A stretch of DNA of 8,975 nucleotides, taken from contig WFOJ01000024.1 in assembly GCA_015488125.1 (NCBI GenBank), forward strand, positions 1 to 8,975, given 5' to 3'. Below are positions 5,773 through 8,975 of the stretch, piece by piece. The DNA comes from Mariprofundaceae bacterium. GTDB lineage: Bacteria > Pseudomonadota > Zetaproteobacteria > Mariprofundales > Mariprofundaceae. The position numbers and the translations under genes were made by a program. The notes under the pieces were generated by a model, which saw nothing but the letters and a program-made list of their open reading frames with translations, searched no databases and was not told where the DNA came from. Position 1 is the stretch's first letter. Every line of letters begins with the position of its first letter.

Positions 5773-5827
5773 TGCAGACTCCTTGTGAGTTTCATTCTTC
5801 AGCCTTGATGAGCATTGCCCCTGACGG

Positions 5828-5861
5828 CTAAAGAGAACGCAGGGTAACGCCTTTGCTTACC
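5828..5861 (-). terminator. Weak terminator-like hairpin after dnaX
   Basis: On the - strand GGTAAGC and GCGTTACC (between 5861 and 5843) can form a 7-bp stem with one bulged G and a 4-base AAAG loop. After three further bases comes the T-rich GTTCTCTTT. It lies 16 bases beyond the dnaX stop and before the EF-hand gene. The stem is weak, so partial read-through into the EF-hand gene is plausible. Confidence 0.3.
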
Positions 5862-5876
5862 GGCTGCAAGCGCTGT

Positions 5877-7589
5877 TCAATTATTTTTGTCCTGATCAGC
5901 CATACCTGGCGGAATGACTTCCAGCAAGGAGCAGCCCAGGGCGGTGATCAGCGCCTGAATATGGGGATCCTCACGGGCGTGTTGCCACAGGCGCTGCTGT
6001 TCGGCTTTGTGACGCTCGCTGCGTTGCCGGGAGATCGTCATTTCGGATGATGCATCGTGGTGCCGGTTATCCCAGATAATACTGCGTCCCAGCCAGCGTT
6101 CAAAACTGACCCGCTCCTGCATGGGGATGGCGTGTTGTTGATGCGGTTCCAGGCTCAGGCGTACTTGTTTTTCGTCAAAGCGCGTGCAGACCACATGTTC
6201 GAGCAAGGCTGCGAAAGCAGGCTGTAGCTCGCTGTAGGCAGCGACGGCTGAAGGCCAGTCGTGACAGACTGCTGATGACGGCAGCGGGGCTTGTCTGGCT
6301 TCTCCGGCTTCCGTCGATGAACGGGTTGGCGGGGCAGGGGAGTCTGGCGTTTTGTTCGGTGTTTTTTCCTGTTGTGTCGTGGCCTGCTGTGCCTCGGCTT
6401 GTATGGCGGGCGCAGGTGGCGTTATGTGGCGGGAAGCTTCATGGCGGGGAGGTGCTGATGACTTTTTTTTTTCGCTGTCAGGATTGGTGAGTTGTTGCAG
6501 ATGACACAGGCGCAAGACCACCATTTCCGCGCCGCATTGTTCATCCACCAGTGCCAGATCACGAAGGCCGTGTAACAACACCTGATAATGCAAATCCAGC
6601 ACGGCATGCGGCCATTGCTTCAACACATCCTGCATCCATTGTTGCACCGCTTCGTCCGGTTCTTCGCTGAGCATCTCCGGTGCTATCCGGCAGCAGGCGA
6701 GCTGATGCCACAGGCTGCCTAAACCTTCAAGCAGCGCGCGCGGGCTATAGCCTCGGGAAGCAGCCTTTTTCATCCATTGCAGCGCACTGGCGGCATCGCC
6801 AGCGATGATGGCATCGGTCAGTTGACGCGGTAGTTCGGGTGTCAACAGGCCCAGCGCCTGTTGCACATCGTTATGGCTGATCTGTTCACGGGAAAATGCC
6901 AGTACACGCTCGGCCAGCGACAGGGCATCGCGCATACTGCCATCAGCCGCAGCCGCAATCATTCGCAGTGCCGCCTCCTCAGCCTGTATCTGTTCACTAT
7001 CGAAAATATGCCGTAATTGTTGCTGAATTTCGGCGACGGATAAGCGCCGAAGATCGAAGCGTTGGCAACGCGAACGCACGGTTACGGGCAAGCGTTCAAC
7101 ATCCGTGGTCGCCAGAATAAACATCACCTGCGCGGGCGGCTCTTCCAGCGTTTTCAGCAAAGCATTAAAGGCATTGCGCGACAGCATGTGAACTTCGTCA
7201 ATAATGAAGACGCGCCAACGGCGTGACGCAGGCGGATAGCGGGCGCTGTCGATTAAATCTCGCACATCATCCACGCCAGTATGGCTGGCAGCATCCATTT
7301 CGCTGACATCCAGATCATTGCCTGCGGCAATTGCCGTGCAGGCAGCGCATTGATTACACGGTTCTCCATCCTCGCCTGCGGCGGTGCAATTGATGGTCAT
7401 GGCCATCAAGCGGGCAATCGTCGTCTTGCCGACGCCACGAATGCCGGTGAGCAGGTAGGCATGGGCGGGTGTATCGCCAAGCAATGCGTTTTTTAGCGTG
7501 CGGGCAACGACTTCCTGCCCGACAAGCTCGGAAAAACGGCGTGGCCGCCAGCGGCGGGCCAGCACCTGATAGTGGGATGTCTGCTTCAT
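5877..7589 (-). CDS. dnaX: DNA polymerase III subunits gamma/tau (DnaX)
   Basis: The ATPase core of the clamp loader that places the beta clamp on primed DNA. The full-length tau (570 aa) also links the polymerase core and the DnaB helicase. Features in order: Walker A GIRGVGKT (49-56); zinc module Cys68, Cys78, Cys81, Cys84; Walker B VFIIDEVHM (127-135); sensor-1 region FILATTD (157-163); SRC motif with the arginine finger Arg174 (173-175); sensor-2 GSMRDALS (217-224); clamp-loader collar domain to about 365; Lys/Pro/Ala-rich linker from 374; and a tau C-terminal domain ending near DPHIQALITALG...IPP. An A10 run in the coding strand at codons 373-376 may produce a shorter gamma form. It starts 12 bases after the OmpA-lipoprotein stop, with GAAGG very close to the ATG. 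The usual downstream genes ybaB and recR are absent here. Confidence 0.97.
   Translation of the reverse strand: MKQTSHYQVLARRWRPRRFSELVGQEVVARTLKNALLGDTPAHAYLLTGIRGVGKTTIARLMAMTINCTAAGEDGEPCNQCAACTAIAAGNDLDVSEMDAASHTGVDDVRDLIDSARYPPASRRWRVFIIDEVHMLSRNAFNALLKTLEEPPAQVMFILATTDVERLPVTVRSRCQRFDLRRLSVAEIQQQLRHIFDSEQIQAEEAALRMIAAAADGSMRDALSLAERVLAFSREQISHNDVQQALGLLTPELPRQLTDAIIAGDAASALQWMKKAASRGYSPRALLEGLGSLWHQLACCRIAPEMLSEEPDEAVQQWMQDVLKQWPHAVLDLHYQVLLHGLRDLALVDEQCGAEMVVLRLCHLQQLTNPDSEKKKSSAPPRHEASRHITPPAPAIQAEAQQATTQQEKTPNKTPDSPAPPTRSSTEAGEARQAPLPSSAVCHDWPSAVAAYSELQPAFAALLEHVVCTRFDEKQVRLSLEPHQQHAIPMQERVSFERWLGRSIIWDNRHHDASSEMTISRQRSERHKAEQQRLWQHAREDPHIQALITALGCSLLEVIPPGMADQDKNN
6439..6473 (-). 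promoter_or_regulatory. dnaX: dnaX slippery A10 site for the gamma form
   Basis: On the coding strand the codons are GAA AAA AAA AAG TCA (residues 373-377), a run of ten A followed by G (6472-6462). The last seven bases form the classical heptamer A AAA AAG in the correct phase. A -1 shift (or one extra A added by RNA polymerase) gives the tail VISTSPP and a TGA at 6441-6439, a product of about 383 aa. Loss of one A gives a frame ending at TAA 6424-6422. I see no upstream Shine-Dalgarno-like stimulator and no stable stem just downstream, where the RNA is C-rich and G-poor. Confidence 0.65.
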
Positions 7590-7601
7590 GCCTTCGTCGA
7601 A

Positions 7602-8285
7602 TTACTGAATATTGGGGTCAGGAACGATGAAAATTTCTACCCGGCGATTCAACTGACGGCCTGCTTCCGTGTTGTTGGTGGCGCGAGGCTCGGATTCACC
7701 ACGGCCTTCGCTGGCGATCCGGTTCGCAGCCACGCCACGGTCTTCCAGATACCAGGCAACTGCATCGGCACGACGTTGGGACAACTGCTGATTATAGCTG
7801 CTGGAGCCGATATTGTCGGTGTGGCCAACAACGCGCACCACGCTGCGGTTGTAGCGTTTAAGAATATCTGCAACCTTGTTCAGGGTGCGATGGAACGCCG
7901 GTTTGATGGCTGAGGAATTGAAATCGAACGATACCTCATTGTTCATGGTGATTTTCAGTGTTTCGTTTTGCAGGCGCTGAATTTCGATTTGATGAGCACG
8001 CCGTTCAGCCGCCAACTGGCGTTCAAATTCAGCCTGCTGCTGATCCATATAGCGACCGACGCCAGCGCCCAGCGCTCCTCCGGCGACACCGCCAATCAAT
8101 GCCCCTCGCAGTGCGCCAGCACCTCTGCCACTCTGGTAGCCGACAATGGCACCTGTGGCAGCGCCAAGGGCAGCGCCGATCCCGGCATTCTGTTTGGTAT
8201 AGCGATTCGGATCATTCGGCGCGTAATTGGTGCAGCCGCTGGCCAGTAGCAGCGTGGCCATGCACAGTATTGATCGTGTTTTCAT
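7602..8285 (-). CDS. OmpA-family lipoprotein, YiaD-like
   Basis: A 227-aa outer-membrane lipoprotein that probably anchors the membrane to peptidoglycan. The signal peptide ends in the lipobox LASG before Cys18, with Thr at +2. Residues 34-78 are a glycine-zipper segment (GIGAALGAATGAIVGY... GGVAGGALGAGVG). Residues 80-112 form a charged, likely coiled-coil helix. Residues 115-225 are an OmpA C-terminal domain with VSFDFNSS, VVGHTDNIGSSSYN and LSQRRADAV. Asp157 and Arg172 match the two residues that bind diaminopimelate in E. coli OmpA, so binding should be intact. Length and order fit the YiaD family (E. coli protein about 220 aa). GGAGGT lies 5 bases before ATG 8285, a strong ribosome binding site. 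dnaX follows after 12 bases, so the two are probably co-transcribed. Confidence 0.92.
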   Translation of the reverse strand: MKTRSILCMATLLLASGCTNYAPNDPNRYTKQNAGIGAALGAATGAIVGYQSGRGAGALRGALIGGVAGGALGAGVGRYMDQQQAEFERQLAAERRAHQIEIQRLQNETLKITMNNEVSFDFNSSAIKPAFHRTLNKVADILKRYNRSVVRVVGHTDNIGSSSYNQQLSQRRADAVAWYLEDRGVAANRIASEGRGESEPRATNNTEAGRQLNRRVEIFIVPDPNIQ

Positions 8286-8300
8286 TGATTACCTCCGGGG

Positions 8301-8328
8301 TTATAAGTCTATAAGCCCTATAAGTCCC
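8301..8328. repeat. Three TATAAG direct repeats upstream of the OmpA-lipoprotein
   Basis: tataag occurs at 8302, 8310 and 8319, in the longer units tataagtc, tataagccc and tataagtccc (steps of 8 and 9 bases). On the coding (-) strand this reads as repeated CTTATA just upstream of the GGAGGT ribosome binding site. Each copy holds a -10-like TATA(G/A) core, the nearest being TATAAC (five of six), but no -35 partner is evident. It could be an operator, a mRNA-leader element or a small tandem repeat. Confidence 0.45.
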
Positions 8329-8351
8329 ATGCGACTCACAGGAAGCAGCAT

Positions 8352-8975
8352 TCAACGCCACTGCGGATGCAGCAGCGTACCACTGAGGCGAACCTTGTGT
8401 TGCTCGCCAAGGACGGCAGCCAGCTTTTGCTGTGCCTGCATCATCACTTCACCGGCAAGCGGCCATGCCGGCCAGTTGGCAGCGCGGCTTTGCAACTGCC
8501 CTTTGCCTTCCAGCTTTAGTGTCTCGCCGCCAGTGATCTGCCATTGCCAGTTTTTTTCCGGCTGACCCTTGAGCGTCAACTGATAGTCGCCCAGATTGAA
8601 TTGTTCTTCACCCATGGTTACTGCTGCCTGTTGCCAGCGCAGCTGTAATTGTGCTGCCAGTGGCTTAAGTGGTGGCGCATGCTGCTGCCGCAATAATTGC
8701 GCTTCACCAGTTAACACTAGCGGGCCTTGCAATGTTACCGGCAGGGGCAGCGCAAGTGTTTGCTGTAGCCAGGCAGTGTCCAGCCGAATATCCATATCCG
8801 ATGCCTCGACATAAGCATCATGCAGCCCCAGCGACAGCCTGCCTTCACCGGGGTCTCCCTGCCATTGCAGGCGAACAGCTGGTCTTCCCTGTAAGGATGG
8901 CAGCCAGTCCGGCTCCACGCGCAGATGCCTGAAGTGTACCGCATCGGGCCGGTCGGTGGTCTGCATGTCAACGCC
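8352..8975 (-). CDS. gspN: Probable type II secretion protein GspN, C-terminal part
   Basis: The frame is open to the right edge of the window and ends at TGA 8354-8352, showing the last 207 residues. The ATG at 8966 is internal, since the frame continues upstream as G-V-D. The sequence is beta-rich and amphipathic: alternating hydrophobic strands such as GRLSLGLHDAYV, LPVTLQGPLVLTGEAQLL, FNLGDYQLTLKG, GETLKLEGKGQL and a final KVRLSGTLLHPQWR. This pattern, especially LGDYxLxLxG and the terminal RLSGTL, resembles GspN, an accessory inner-membrane-anchored periplasmic subunit of the type II secretion system. If correct, gspM and gspL may lie beyond the right edge. The N-terminal anchor is not visible. 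An AsmA-like or other repeat-rich periplasmic protein is the alternative. Confidence 0.55.
   Translation of the reverse strand, partial: GVDMQTTDRPDAVHFRHLRVEPDWLPSLQGRPAVRLQWQGDPGEGRLSLGLHDAYVEASDMDIRLDTAWLQQTLALPLPVTLQGPLVLTGEAQLLRQQHAPPLKPLAAQLQLRWQQAAVTMGEEQFNLGDYQLTLKGQPEKNWQWQITGGETLKLEGKGQLQSRAANWPAWPLAGEVMMQAQQKLAAVLGEQHKVRLSGTLLHPQWR

Noticed and set aside
5773..5876. Small RNA or tRNA in the dnaX to EF-hand gap
   Set aside because: No cloverleaf or conserved RNA motif can be drawn. Only one weak hairpin and the EF-hand ribosome binding site are visible.
6422..6607. 61-aa - strand frame inside dnaX
   Set aside because: It is not a separate gene. Its last part is the +1 frame after the A10 run and is described with the slippery site.
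7572..7913. 113-aa + strand frame opposite the OmpA-lipoprotein gene
   Set aside because: It is the antisense shadow of a well-supported OmpA-domain gene.
8227..8565. 112-aa + strand frame spanning the gap between gspN and the OmpA-lipoprotein
   Set aside because: It is rich in Cys and Ser as antisense frames often are, it crosses two genes on the other strand, and it has no ribosome binding site or domain.

Overview
The window looks like a chromosomal segment of a Gram-negative proteobacterium, most likely a gammaproteobacterium. The evidence is a dnaX product with a gammaproteobacterial-type tau C-terminus, a probable type II secretion GspN end, two lipoproteins with clear lipoboxes, an OmpA-domain protein and an outer-membrane beta-barrel protein. 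Base composition is moderate. I see no rRNA, tRNA, CRISPR array, insertion sequence or phage gene. I cannot name the genus.

Left part (1-2065): the window opens inside an uncharacterised lipoprotein gene on the + strand (ends 318). About 290 bases follow with no certain gene; they may hold a 52-aa membrane microprotein on the - strand (398-556) with a TTGACA box. Next, on the - strand, is a 484-aa fusion of an aminoglycoside-phosphotransferase-like domain and a P-loop kinase/ATPase domain (611-2065), whose stop codon lies inside a terminator-like hairpin.

Centre (2096-5318): a tightly packed + strand operon starts only 30 bases from the divergent kinase gene. The order is tadA (tRNA A34 deaminase), a heme-oxygenase-like di-metal oxidase (TenA/PqqC/CADD-like fold), a classical short-chain dehydrogenase, a small outer-membrane beta-barrel protein and an exported TPR-type protein. 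Start/stop overlaps of 4 bases link tadA to the oxidase and the SDR to the barrel protein, and the other gaps are 11-25 bases. tadA is housekeeping. The following four genes look like one functional unit, probably an oxidative step on a small or acyl substrate plus an envelope component, but the substrate is unknown. This is the best candidate in the window for an undescribed system.

Right part (5319-8975), all on the - strand and so read right to left: the C-terminal part of a probable gspN, then an OmpA-family lipoprotein (YiaD-like), then dnaX 12 bases later, then a secreted three-EF-hand protein with a TTG start. dnaX carries a run of ten A residues in its coding strand, in the phase of the classical A AAA AAG frameshift heptamer. 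Both other reading frames stop soon after it, so a short gamma form of about 383 aa beside the 570-aa tau form is a well-supported prediction. dnaX lacks its usual downstream partners ybaB and recR. The convergent gap between the TPR gene and the EF-hand gene holds two strong tandem hairpins without T tracts.
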